A DNA stretch of 64,000 nucleotides from an uncultured Collinsella sp. (GCA_900544205.1 UQUG01000002.1:45062-109061); one strand, 5' to 3'; shown: positions 8,481 through 16,457, numbered from the stretch's first letter. The notes: generated by a model from the letters alone, not told the origin. Numbers and translations are program-made.

Positions 8481-8960
8481 ATGGCCAAATCCATTCAACA
8501 TAACGTGGCCTACGTTGCCTGCGGAAGCGGCTGCGCCTCTGCAGGCGGCGACGCCCGCTGCAGCGAAGGCTGCATTGGCTGTGGCGCCTGCGTCACGGCC
8601 TGCCCCCACGGCGCCATTGCGCTGGTCGATGGCGTCGCCCGCGTGGACCGCTCCAAGTGCACGGGCTGTGGTCTGTGCGGTATGGCGTGCCCGCAGCACG
8701 TGATCGCCTTTGTTCCCGGCTATCAGAACATTCTGGTGCGCTGCAACAACACCGATAAGGGCGCCATCGCCCGCAAGATTTGCGACACGAGCTGCATCGG
8801 TTGCGGCATGTGCGCCAAAAAGTGCCCTGCCGGCGCCATCCGCATCGAGGACAACTGCGCCCACATCGACGGCGCGGACTGCCTGTCGTGCGGCATGTGC
8901 GCCGTTGTGTGCCCGCATGGCGCCATCCACGACCGCACCGGCATCGCCGCCGGCGTGTAG
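8481..8960 (+). CDS. Four-cluster 4Fe-4S ferredoxin (RnfB-like)
   Basis: This 159-residue electron carrier holds four complete CxxCxxCxxxCP motifs: CIGCGACVTACP, CTGCGLCGMACP, CIGCGMCAKKCP and CLSCGMCAVVCP. This predicts four [4Fe-4S] clusters, as in the C-terminal part of RnfB-type proteins. Extra cysteines near the N-terminus (YVACGSGCASAGG, DARCSEG) may bind a further cluster. There is no membrane segment, so it is cytoplasmic. It lies 11 bases after ygfK and 12 bases before the xdhD-like gene in one operon, which suggests that it shuttles electrons between the molybdenum hydroxylase and YgfK. That route is inference, supported by the absence of a separate FAD subunit in this window. Confidence 0.9.
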   Translation: MAKSIQHNVAYVACGSGCASAGGDARCSEGCIGCGACVTACPHGAIALVDGVARVDRSKCTGCGLCGMACPQHVIAFVPGYQNILVRCNNTDKGAIARKICDTSCIGCGMCAKKCPAGAIRIEDNCAHIDGADCLSCGMCAVVCPHGAIHDRTGIAAGV

Positions 8961-8972
8961 AAGGGAATCACC

Positions 8973-11750
8973 ATGGCACAGGAATTCACTTTTACCGTTA
9001 ACGGCGTGGAGCGCACGACGACGCAGAACAAGCCGTTGCTGCGCTACCTACGCGACGACCTGCACATTCACTCCGCCAAGGACGGCTGCTCCGAGGGCGC
9101 GTGCGGTACCTGCACCATCCACGTGGACGGTGCGGCCGTCAAGGCGTGCGTACTGACCACCGCGCTTGCCGCCGGCCGCAACATCGTGACCGTCGAGGGC
9201 CTGCCCCAGGACGTGCGCGAGGCCTTTGTGTACGCCTTTGGCGCCGTGGGCGCCGTGCAGTGCGGCTTTTGCATCCCCGGCATGGTCATGGCGGGCGCAG
9301 CGCTCATCGCCGAGGACCCCGAGCCCACCGAGGAACAGATCAAGTACGCCATCCGCGGCAACGTCTGCCGCTGCACCGGCTACAAGAAGATCATCGAGGG
9401 CATTTCGCTGGCGGCTGCGGTGCTCCGCGGCGAAAAGCAGATCGACGAGGACCTGGAGCGCGGCGATGACTACGGCGTGGGCAAGCGCGCCTTCCGTGTC
9501 GACGTGCGCAAGAAGGTGCTCGGTGAGGGCAAGTATCCCGACGACATCGACGAGCTCGATCAGCCGGGCCTGACCTACGCCAGCGCCGTGCGCTCCAAGT
9601 ATCCGCGCGCCCGCGTGCTCTCCATCGACACCTCCAAGGCCGAGGCCCTGCCCGGTGTGGTGGGCATCCTGCGCGCCGAGGACGTGCCGGTCAACCAGGT
9701 CGGCCACCTTATCCAGGACTGGGACGTCATGATCGCTCAGGGCGATATCACCCGTTGCGTGGGCGATGCCATCGTGCTGGTGGTCGCCGAGGACGAGGCG
9801 ACGCTCGAGAAGGCCAAGAAGCTCGTAAAGATTGACTACGAGCCGCTGGAGCCCGTGCGCAACATTGTCGAGGCCAGGGCCGCCGACGCCCCGCGCCTGC
9901 ACGACAGCTTCTTTGCCTTTGGCAACACGGTGGAGCTCAAGGACAACGTGTGCCAGAGCCGTCATGTGACGCGCGGCGACGCCGCCAAGGCGCTGGCCGA
10001 AAGCGCATTCACCGTGACGCAGCGCTTTACCACGCCCTTTACCGAGCATGCCTTCTTGGAGCCCGAGTGCGCCGTCGCCTTCCCGTACAAGAACGGCGTC
10101 AAGGTGCAGTCGACCGACCAGGGTGCCTACGATACGCGCAAAGAGTGCGCCCACATGTTTGGCTGGGACAACGAGCCCGAGCGCGTGGTCGTCGAGACCA
10201 TGCTCGTGGGTGGCGGCTTTGGCGGCAAGGAGGACGTGTCCATTCAGCATCTGGCCGCGCTCGCCGCCTATAAGTTTCAGCGTCCTGTGAAGTGCAAGCT
10301 CACGCGTGCCGAGTCACTCGCGTTCCATCCCAAGCGCCATGCCATGGACGGTACCTTTACACTGGGTTGCGACGCCGAGGGCAACTTTACCGGTCTGGAT
10401 TGCGAGATCAACTTTGATACCGGCGCCTATGCGTCGCTGTGTGGCCCGGTGCTCGAGCGCGCCTGTACGCATGCCGTCGGCCCCTACAAGTACCAGAACA
10501 CCGACATTCGCGGTTTTGGCTACTACACCAACAACCCGCCCGCCGGCGCGTACCGCGGCTTTGGCGTTTGCCAGTCCGAGTTTGCGCTCGAGAGTCTGAT
10601 CGACTTGCTGGCAGAGAAGGTCGGCCTGGATCCGTGGGAGATCCGCTACCGTAACGCCATCGAGCCGGGCGAGGTCCTGCCCAACGGCCAGATTGCCGAC
10701 TGCTCCACGGCGCTTAAGGAGACACTGCTCGAGGTCAAGGATGCCTACTACGCGCATCCCGGCCACGCCGGCATTGCCTGCGCTATGAAGAACGCTGGCG
10801 TGGGCGTTGGCCTGCCCGACGCCGGCCGCTGCAAGATTCGCGTCGAGAACGGCGTGGCCGTGGTCTATGCCGCCACGTCCGACATCGGCCAGGGCTGCAA
10901 CACCGTCTTTTTGCAGGACGTTGCCGAGGCCTGCGGTCTGCCGCTTCGCTGCATTGCCAACGGCGAGTGCTCCACCGAGAACGCTCCCGACTCCGGCACC
11001 ACGTCTGGCTCGCGTCAGACGGTCGTGACCGGCGAGGCCGTGCGCGGTGCCGCCTTCCTGCTGCGCGATGCCATGCTTGACATCGAGGCCGGCAAGTCTG
11101 CGCCCGCCGCTCCCGTGAATGCACATGGCGACGGCGTCAAGATCGAGTACGACGACGGTCGCGCCTATCAGCTGCACACGCAGGAGCTCGTCGCTGGTCA
11201 GGGTATGCATCCTCAGGATCCCGCGGCCGCCATCAAGGCACTCGAGGGATGCGAGTTTGGCTACGTGTACTTGGAGCCGACCGACAAGCTGGGTGCGGAT
11301 GTTCCCAACCCCAAGAGCCACATCTGCTACGGCTTTGCCACGCATGTGGTCATTTTGGACGATGACGGCCTCGTGAGCGAGGTCTATGCTGCGCACGATT
11401 CCGGCAAGGTGGTCAACCCCATCTCCATCCAGGGTCAGATCGAAGGCGGCGTGCTCATGGGTATGGGCTATGCGCTTACCGAGGACTGGCCGCTCAAGGA
11501 CTGCGTGCCCCAGGCAAGGTACGGCACGCTCGGGTTGTTCCGCGCGCCCGAGATTCCGGATATCCACGCCATCTACGTGGAGAAGGACGAACTGCTGCCC
11601 GTGGCATACGGCGGCAAGGGCATCGGCGAGATCGCAACGATCCCCACGGCGCCCGCCGTGCAGAACGCCTATCGCGCATTCGACGGCAAGCTGCGTCCGG
11701 ATCTGCCCATGGTGGATACGCCGTACAGCCGCGCCCGTCACCGTGGGTAG
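8973..11750 (+). CDS. xdhD: Selenium-dependent xanthine dehydrogenase-like molybdenum hydroxylase (XdhD type)
   Basis: The 925-residue product fuses a [2Fe-2S] subunit to the molybdopterin-binding subunit, as in E. coli XdhD. The plant-type [2Fe-2S] motif is C39, C44, C47 and C59 (KDGCSEGACGTCTIHVDG). The second cluster is in QCGFCIPGMVM and NVCRCTGYKKI. Molybdenum-domain motifs include VGGGFGGKEDVS, PPAGAYRGFGVCQ, SDIGQGCNTVF, SGTTSGSRQ and the late catalytic-Glu region YGGKGIGEIATIPTAPAV. It hydroxylates purines such as xanthine or hypoxanthine using a molybdenum cofactor that probably carries labile selenium. This is supported by yqeB, yqeC and mocA-like maturation genes at 30-34 kb. No FAD-binding subunit (ygfM/xdhB type) is present in the window. 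The gene ends the first half of the locus and is followed by a terminator. Confidence 0.92.
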   Translation: MAQEFTFTVNGVERTTTQNKPLLRYLRDDLHIHSAKDGCSEGACGTCTIHVDGAAVKACVLTTALAAGRNIVTVEGLPQDVREAFVYAFGAVGAVQCGFCIPGMVMAGAALIAEDPEPTEEQIKYAIRGNVCRCTGYKKIIEGISLAAAVLRGEKQIDEDLERGDDYGVGKRAFRVDVRKKVLGEGKYPDDIDELDQPGLTYASAVRSKYPRARVLSIDTSKAEALPGVVGILRAEDVPVNQVGHLIQDWDVMIAQGDITRCVGDAIVLVVAEDEATLEKAKKLVKIDYEPLEPVRNIVEARAADAPRLHDSFFAFGNTVELKDNVCQSRHVTRGDAAKALAESAFTVTQRFTTPFTEHAFLEPECAVAFPYKNGVKVQSTDQGAYDTRKECAHMFGWDNEPERVVVETMLVGGGFGGKEDVSIQHLAALAAYKFQRPVKCKLTRAESLAFHPKRHAMDGTFTLGCDAEGNFTGLDCEINFDTGAYASLCGPVLERACTHAVGPYKYQNTDIRGFGYYTNNPPAGAYRGFGVCQSEFALESLIDLLAEKVGLDPWEIRYRNAIEPGEVLPNGQIADCSTALKETLLEVKDAYYAHPGHAGIACAMKNAGVGVGLPDAGRCKIRVENGVAVVYAATSDIGQGCNTVFLQDVAEACGLPLRCIANGECSTENAPDSGTTSGSRQTVVTGEAVRGAAFLLRDAMLDIEAGKSAPAAPVNAHGDGVKIEYDDGRAYQLHTQELVAGQGMHPQDPAAAIKALEGCEFGYVYLEPTDKLGADVPNPKSHICYGFATHVVILDDDGLVSEVYAAHDSGKVVNPISIQGQIEGGVLMGMGYALTEDWPLKDCVPQARYGTLGLFRAPEIPDIHAIYVEKDELLPVAYGGKGIGEIATIPTAPAVQNAYRAFDGKLRPDLPMVDTPYSRARHRG

Positions 11751-11813
11751 GGCGCAGACGGCATTGCTGATGGGCTGTTCGCGCACAACACCAACTGTAT
11801 ATGCTGCACCTTT

Positions 11814-11845
11814 GGCCCCGGCTCCATCGCGAGCCGGGGCCTTTT
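11814..11845 (+). terminator. Intrinsic terminator after xdhD
   Basis: GGCCCCGGCT (11814-11823) pairs perfectly with AGCCGGGGCC (11832-11841) around an 8-base loop, followed by TTTT. It closes the first purine operon and marks the left border of the accessory block. Confidence 0.9.
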
Positions 11846-11852
11846 GTTTGGA

Positions 11853-11966
11853 GCGGAAACTGTGTTCCGGATTCAAGCCTCAGAATGGGATGAACGGATG
11901 GCATGTTTGGCGGAAACTACGGCCCAGTTTTTGGCTCCAGAACGGGATGCATTTTCCGGAACGGTC
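11853..11966. repeat. Two imperfect copies of a 57-bp repeat
   Basis: GCGGAAACT occurs at 11853 and again at 11910, and CAGAATGGGATG (11881) recurs as CAGAACGGGATG (11938). Both pairs are exactly 57 bases apart. The bases in between are diverged. It lies between the xdhD terminator and the palindrome in front of the ATPase gene. Function unknown; possibly upstream operator repeats or scars at the edge of the accessory block. Confidence 0.4.
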
Positions 11967-12015
11967 CACGTGCGGTGGTGTACCGCCCCTTTCGTGTGCG
12001 CCGCTTGTCGAATTA

Positions 12016-12065
12016 CGTTATAGCTAGCTATATTATAGGAAGGTATAATATAGCTAGCTATAACG
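12016..12065. promoter_or_regulatory. Perfect 22-bp inverted repeat upstream of ATPase gene
   Basis: The arms at 12016-12037 and 12044-12065 are exact reverse complements, separated only by GGAAGG. Each arm itself contains the 14-base palindrome TATAGCTAGCTATA (12019-12032 and 12049-12062), the two centres being 30 bases apart. A TATAAT at 12044-12049 could be the -10 of the ATPase promoter. The layout suggests a strong double operator, probably autoregulatory, 18 bases before the gene start. Confidence 0.7.
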
Positions 12066-12083
12066 CAAAGGAAGGATGGCCCT

Positions 12084-13475
12084 ATGTTTATCGGAAGAAC
12101 AGTGGAAATGTCCGAGCTCAATCGACTGTATGGCACGGGCTCCTTTGAGATGCCTGTGATTTACGGCCGCCGTCGCGTGGGCAAAACGCGTCTTATCACA
12201 GAGTTTATCCAAGGCAAGAAGGCTATTTACTTTCAAGCTCGTCGTACCAATGCAGAGGCAAACCTGCATGGCTTTAGCCAGGCGATACTTGCGGGCTCCG
12301 TTGGTGTTGCTGGCGTGTCGTTTCGTAGTTTTGACGAGGCGTTCGATGCGTTGGCTACCATGGCTCGCACGGAACGTTTGATTGTCGTGATCGACGAGTA
12401 TCCTTATCTCGCCCAATCGAATCCCGAGATCAGCTCGTTGCTGCAAGACAAGATCGATCACTTGTACAAAGAGACCAAGCTTATGCTTATCCTGTGCGGG
12501 TCGTCGCTTTCGTTTATGGAAGAGCAGGTGTTGGGCTACGAGAGTCCGCTATACGGTAGGCGTACGGCCCAGTTTAAGATCATGCCGCTCGATTTTATGA
12601 CGACCCTCGGCCTGTGGCAGAGCATGGGTCGCGAAGACGCTGCAGTTTGCTATGGCATGACGGGTGGCATTCCTGCATATATCGAGAAAGTCGATCCTGC
12701 CGCACCGCTCAAGGACAACATCAAACGTCTTTTTCTTACTCCTACGGGCTATCTCTTTGAGGAGCCGAGTAACCTGCTATTGCAGGAGTGCCGCAATCCC
12801 GAGCAATATGATGCGATCGTGCAAGCAATTGCTCAGGGGCGCTCGAAGATCTCGGAGATTGCGAGCTCTACGGGAATCCCTGCGAGCAACGTAAAGAGCT
12901 ATGTGGATAAGCTGGCGTCGCTTGGGATTGTCGAGCGCGAGCTGCCCCTAAACGAGACGAGTAATAAGCGAGCCGTGTATCTGCTGAGCGATCAGATGTT
13001 TAGGTTCTGGTACAAGTTTGTTCCGCAGAACATCGGGCTGATTCAAAACGATATGGCCGAGATGGCGTATAAGCGCATTGAGCCACACGTATCGGATTAC
13101 ATGGGTACGGTCTTTGAGCTTATATGCAGACAATACGTGTACGAACTCGCGCGCGCGGGCCAGCTCGATGTGGTTCCGGCGAGCGTCGGGCGCTGGTGGG
13201 GGACGGATAATCGCACGCATACGCAGGAAGAAATCGACTTGATTGTTGACGATGGCGAGAGCACTGCTCTGTTTGCGGAGTGCAAATGGCGCAATGAACC
13301 GGTGGGCGAAGACGTGCTGCAAAAGCTCGTGCATCGAAGCGAGCTCTTTAGGCGGCAGCACAAAAGCTATGCGATCTTCTCGAAGCGAGGCTTTACGCAA
13401 GGATGTCAGGAAGCTGCGGCGAGCAGGGGAGATGCCAAGCTGATTTCGTTTGCCGAGATGTGCGAGCGGAGATAA
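12084..13475 (+). CDS. AAA ATPase with DUF234-type C-terminus
   Basis: The product is 463 residues. The N-terminal ATPase_2-type domain has a Walker A at 28-35 (GRRRVGKT) and a Walker B at about 101-105 (IVVIDEYPYL). In the middle is a winged-helix-like stretch (ISEIASSTGIPASNVKSYVDKL). The C-terminal DUF234-like domain contains EEIDLIVDDGESTALFAECKW, which looks like the D...ExK core of a restriction-endonuclease fold. Such proteins are common in archaea and gut bacteria as solitary genes of unknown role; a link to mobile elements or toxin-like behaviour has been suggested from context. ATG 12084 has AAGGAAGG upstream. It stands alone, with a large palindrome in front. Codon use is less GC-rich than in the purine genes, consistent with transfer. 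Confidence 0.8.
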   Translation: MFIGRTVEMSELNRLYGTGSFEMPVIYGRRRVGKTRLITEFIQGKKAIYFQARRTNAEANLHGFSQAILAGSVGVAGVSFRSFDEAFDALATMARTERLIVVIDEYPYLAQSNPEISSLLQDKIDHLYKETKLMLILCGSSLSFMEEQVLGYESPLYGRRTAQFKIMPLDFMTTLGLWQSMGREDAAVCYGMTGGIPAYIEKVDPAAPLKDNIKRLFLTPTGYLFEEPSNLLLQECRNPEQYDAIVQAIAQGRSKISEIASSTGIPASNVKSYVDKLASLGIVERELPLNETSNKRAVYLLSDQMFRFWYKFVPQNIGLIQNDMAEMAYKRIEPHVSDYMGTVFELICRQYVYELARAGQLDVVPASVGRWWGTDNRTHTQEEIDLIVDDGESTALFAECKWRNEPVGEDVLQKLVHRSELFRRQHKSYAIFSKRGFTQGCQEAAASRGDAKLISFAEMCERR

Positions 13476-13523
13476 CCAAGCACGCTCTGATGTGATGCTC
13501 GGAATGGGTCGCGCTAAGGATGC

Positions 13524-13638
13524 CAAGCGTAAAACCTTCAATGAAAATGGCGTAAAAACTACATCTGTCATGGCGTAAAAACTACATTGAAAGTAGCGTA
13601 AAATCAGCATTGAGAATGGCGTAATTTCGCATATCGCG
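13524..13638 (+). repeat. Five tandem 23-bp iteron-like repeats
   Basis: Five units start at 13524, 13547, 13570, 13593 and 13616, exactly 23 bases apart. The core is GCGTAAAAACTACATTGA with ATG before it. Units 2 and 3 are the closest to consensus; units 1, 4 and 5 keep GCGTAAA or GCGTAAT and drift after it. The array ends 22 bases before the start of the next ATPase gene, so it is most likely a repeated protein-binding site that controls that gene. It is too short-period and lacks spacers, so it is not a CRISPR array. Confidence 0.75.
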
Positions 13639-13660
13639 TGATAGAGAGGGACGGCCGTCT

Positions 13661-14956
13661 ATGGATGCACCAAAGAGATTGACCCAAAAGGGATATAGGC
13701 CCCGGCTCATAGAGGAGCGCCTCGACACCCTTATGCGGGCGTTTGGCTGTGTGGAGATCAACGGCCCCAAATGGTGCGGCAAGACCTGGACGGCGCTCTC
13801 TCGCTCGGCGAGCGTCTCCAGGCTCGATGAGCCTGCGCAGCGTGCGGCGGCAGAGGTCGACCCAAGCCTGGCGCTCATCGGCGATGCGCCACACCTGGTC
13901 GATGAATGGCAGGAGGTGCCCGAGGTTTGGGATGCCGCCCGGCGTTTCGTGGACGCGAGCGGCAACGAACGGGGGACACTTTTGCTCACGGGCTCGACCG
14001 CGCTCAAAAGCGAGGAGCGCAGCCATGTTCGTCATTCCGGCACGGGTAGGATCGCCCGTCTGTCAATGCGCCCCATGGCCCTGTGTGAGTCGGGCGACGG
14101 CGAGCCGCTCGTGTCACTGACAAGCCTCTTTAAGGGCGAGGATTTTGCCCCTCAGCGTCGCGAGAGCACGGTGGATGACGTCGCCCGCTGGTGCTGCAGG
14201 GGCGGTTGGCCTGCAAATCTTGGGCTTTCGGAAGATCTTGCGCGAGAGACGGCAAGCCAGTACGTGCACTCGGTGCTCGACGTCAACGTGCTGGACGAGG
14301 GCATGTCGCCCGAGCTTGCACACGGCCTTTTGCGAGCTCTTGCCATGAACGAGAGCCAGGCTGTCACGCACAAGACGCTCGTAAAGGACGCCTCGTACGG
14401 TGAGGCGGGCCCCGACGAGAGGACCATCGCTGCGTACTTGGACCTCTTCAACAGGCTCAAGCTGACCGAGGACCTGTGCGGATGGGAGCCGCCCATGCGC
14501 TCGAAGGCCCGCGTTCGCGTGCGCCCCAAGCGCTACTTCTGTGACCCGTCACTTGCGGCGGCGTTGCTGGGGGCTACCCCTGAGCGGCTGCTTGGCGATA
14601 TGCAAACGCTGGGGATGCTCTTTGAGAATCTCGTCCTGCGCGACGTGCGCGTGTTCCTTTCCACCTACGGCGGTGTCGACAACAGTGTCCATTATTTCCG
14701 AGATGAGAAGGGCCTTGAGGTCGATCTGATCGTTGAGCACGACGGGCGCTGGGGAGCCATCGAGGTCAAGCTGAGTGATGCGAAAGCAGACGATGGAGCG
14801 AGAAATCTCAAGGCGCTGGAGAGGAAAGTGCTCTCCAATCCTGCCGCCCAGAATGCCGCGCCGGCGTTTTTGGCGGTCGTGGTTGGAAAGGGGAGCATTG
14901 CCTACACACGCGACGACGGCGTGGCGGTGATTCCCATGGCGGCACTTGGGGCGTAG
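13661..14956 (+). CDS. AAA_14/DUF4143 family ATPase
   Basis: The 431-residue product has Walker A at 35-42 (GPKWCGKT), a Walker B-like LVDEWQEVPEVWDAAR and a sensor-like TLLLTGSTAL. It then carries the DUF4143 C-terminal domain with FENLVLRDVRVFL and GLEVDLIVEHDGRWGAIEVK, again an endonuclease-fold-like D...ExK pattern. The family is widespread, patchy and of unknown biochemical role, often in variable genome regions. ATG 13661 is supported by AGAGAGGGACGG upstream. The gene is separated from the preceding ATPase by the iteron array and from the following genes by 450 bases holding a candidate RNA. It is not obviously in an operon. The family call is firm; the function is not known. Confidence 0.85.
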   Translation: MDAPKRLTQKGYRPRLIEERLDTLMRAFGCVEINGPKWCGKTWTALSRSASVSRLDEPAQRAAAEVDPSLALIGDAPHLVDEWQEVPEVWDAARRFVDASGNERGTLLLTGSTALKSEERSHVRHSGTGRIARLSMRPMALCESGDGEPLVSLTSLFKGEDFAPQRRESTVDDVARWCCRGGWPANLGLSEDLARETASQYVHSVLDVNVLDEGMSPELAHGLLRALAMNESQAVTHKTLVKDASYGEAGPDERTIAAYLDLFNRLKLTEDLCGWEPPMRSKARVRVRPKRYFCDPSLAAALLGATPERLLGDMQTLGMLFENLVLRDVRVFLSTYGGVDNSVHYFRDEKGLEVDLIVEHDGRWGAIEVKLSDAKADDGARNLKALERKVLSNPAAQNAAPAFLAVVVGKGSIAYTRDDGVAVIPMAALGA

Positions 14957-14998
14957 TGGTTTTGCGGGCGTGCCGTGCTTCCTTTACCGAAAATCCAT

Positions 14999-15027
14999 TT
15001 GGTAAACCAGATGCTCGCGGATAGAAT
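14999..15027 (+). promoter_or_regulatory. Promoter of candidate structured RNA
   Basis: -35 TTGGTA (14999-15004), a 17-base spacer, and -10 TAGAAT (15022-15027). Predicted start is near 15034, where the first RNA helix begins. Confidence 0.55.
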
Positions 15028-15033
15028 AAAGTT

Positions 15034-15249
15034 GACGGCAGCCCAAGGGTGATAGCTGGGCAGCGCCGTTGCTTGGTCAAGAGGTCAGTGCCTTAATGGC
15101 AGCGACTTGTTATGCTTCGAATGCTGCTTGAGTGCCTCGGAAAGTTCGATAAGCGCCGTGAAGAGCGAGACCAAAGCAACCAAGAGCTCTACGAGCTCTG
15201 ATGGGCCCGGGATGACCGCTGATTCAAGTCACCGGGCCTAAATCTTTTT
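15034..15249 (+). ncRNA. Candidate structured non-coding RNA (about 215 nt)
   Basis: The region has its own promoter, no convincing coding frame, and helices that follow one another almost without gaps. Hairpin one pairs CGGC and GCCCA with TGGGC and GCCG (15036-15068). A long-range stem pairs TTGC+TTGGTC (15069-15078) with GACCAA+GCAA (15169-15179, one bulged A), enclosing a branched domain. Hairpin three is AGAGCTC/GAGCTCT (15183-15199). The last is a terminator: GGCCCGG (15204-15210) with CCGGGCC (15232-15238), plus TGAC/GTCA inside, then TTTTT at 15245-15249. I do not see the diagnostic sequences of RNase P, tmRNA, SRP or 6C RNA. It may be a known family such as the Collinsella-1 or raiA motif, or 6S RNA, or something new. 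The accessory setting suggests a role with the neighbouring genes. Confidence 0.5.
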
Positions 15250-15413
15250 CATGCATTTGAATAGAGCGGGCGACTCTCTTGGGGCCGTCTGCATGGCGTG
15301 TGCCTGGCGCGCGTGGCATTGCGCTCCGATTTCATGTCCGCACGAGCGCCTAACCTTACGGCAATGTAGCCGCTTATGTAACAAGCGGCAAGCAACGGAG
15401 AAAGGCCCTAACC

Positions 15414-16148
15414 GTGTCAGCTGAAAAGACGCCGTGTATCTCGGCTATCGATACGACGAACTTTGCGCGCCAGATTGTGCTGGACTTTGAGTTTGCGCCG
15501 GTGCCAAAGCAGCGCCAGCGACGTGGGCTGCGTAATGAGATTATCGAGGTCGGCGCCGTCAAGCTCGATTACCACGGCAACGTTATGGGCGAGTTCTCGC
15601 AGTTTGTGCAGACGGAATTTACCGAAGGCGTTGCGTTTTCCGTCCGCGAGCTTACGGGGATATCGGCCGTGGACACTGCGATGGCCGATCCGCTCTACAT
15701 GGTAATCAAAAGGCTCAGCGATTGGATCGGTCGCTACTCCGCACAGGTAGTTTGCTGGAGCGGGGCGGACCGTCGACAGCTTTTGACCGAGTGCCAGGCA
15801 AAGCACATCGATCTTTCCGCATTTCCTACGGATTGGGCCGACCTGCAGGCGTTTTACACCTCGATCATGGACGTGGGCAGCCACGGGTGCGTCTCTTTGA
15901 GTGACGCGGCGACGTGGTTTGGCATCGAGTTCGACGAGTCGACGGGTCACGCCCACAGCGCCCTTGCCGATGCGCGCGTGACCGCCAAGCTGCTCAAGCA
16001 GGTGATGGACGGGGACTACCGCGTGAGCCCGCGCGCCCAGGAAGTCCGCCAGCGGTGGGGGATGGGCGAGCGAGCTCAGACGCGCCTTTCTAGCAAGTGC
16101 CCCGAGCTGGGCGACCTGCTGCTGAAGCTGAAGGCGGCGGGAAGGTAG
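15414..16148 (+). CDS. DEDDh 3'-5' exonuclease (DnaQ-like)
   Basis: This 244-residue protein has an RNase T/DnaQ exonuclease fold. The catalytic residues are visible: D24 and E26 in IVLDFEFAP, D119 in WSGADRRQLL, and H181/D186 in HSALADARVTAKLL, matching the DEDDh order. The family degrades or trims DNA or RNA 3' ends using two metal ions. The closest style is the KapD/sporulation-inhibitor type rather than the polymerase III epsilon subunit. The start is GTG 15414, with GGAGAAAGG upstream. It begins 165 bases after the candidate RNA terminator, and its stop is 4 bases before the next small gene, so the two and the 787-residue protein probably share a transcript. The family call is firm; the target is unknown. 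Confidence 0.85.
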   Translation: MSAEKTPCISAIDTTNFARQIVLDFEFAPVPKQRQRRGLRNEIIEVGAVKLDYHGNVMGEFSQFVQTEFTEGVAFSVRELTGISAVDTAMADPLYMVIKRLSDWIGRYSAQVVCWSGADRRQLLTECQAKHIDLSAFPTDWADLQAFYTSIMDVGSHGCVSLSDAATWFGIEFDESTGHAHSALADARVTAKLLKQVMDGDYRVSPRAQEVRQRWGMGERAQTRLSSKCPELGDLLLKLKAAGR

Positions 16149-16152
16149 GCGG

Positions 16153-16457
16153 GTGCCCATTGGGCGTAAGCAGAAGGAATGGTTGCGGGAAGGATTCCAG
16201 AATCAGCATCAGAGGGCTGTGCTTGAGATGCTATTCAAGGACACGCTGACGCCCGCCGAGACCAGGCAGGTCAAGAGTATGGACACCGAGATGGCATCCA
16301 TTGTCGAAGAACGGCTTGCTAACATGATTCGCTGGATGGGCAGGCATAGACCCGTGACGCTGCGCGCGTTATCGTTCACAATGAGGCGTACAGGCTGCCA
16401 GAGGTGAACAGTTCCGACGAGGTTCTGAGCAACTGCATCATCGAGATTATCGAGTAG
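16153..16457 (+). pseudogene. Small unknown gene, frameshifted in a CG repeat
   Basis: From GTG 16153 the frame gives 84 residues (GRKQKEWLREGFQNQHQRAV and so on) and stops at 16407. If two bases are removed from the alternating run GCGCGCG (16362-16368), the reading continues naturally as RVIVHNEAYRLPE and NCIIEIIE to a TAG at 16455-16457, for about 101 residues. The restored product is charged, helical and soluble-looking; I do not recognise the family. It follows the exonuclease by 4 bases. The break may be a real pseudogene, a reversible length change in the dinucleotide run, or a sequencing error. Confidence 0.55.

Noticed and set aside
13524..13638. Tandem repeats considered as a CRISPR array
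   Set aside because: The period is 23 bases with no unique spacers and no cas genes nearby; it fits operator iterons.
12084..14956. The two ATPases as one paralogous pair or operon
   Set aside because: Their folds differ (DUF234-type versus DUF4143-type), each has its own upstream repeat, and 185 bases separate them.
15078..15209. Small hydrophobic minus-strand peptide frame resembling holin-like toxins (ELVELLVALVSLFTALIE)
   Set aside because: There is no usable start codon or ribosome site; the sequence is better explained as a structured RNA on the plus strand.
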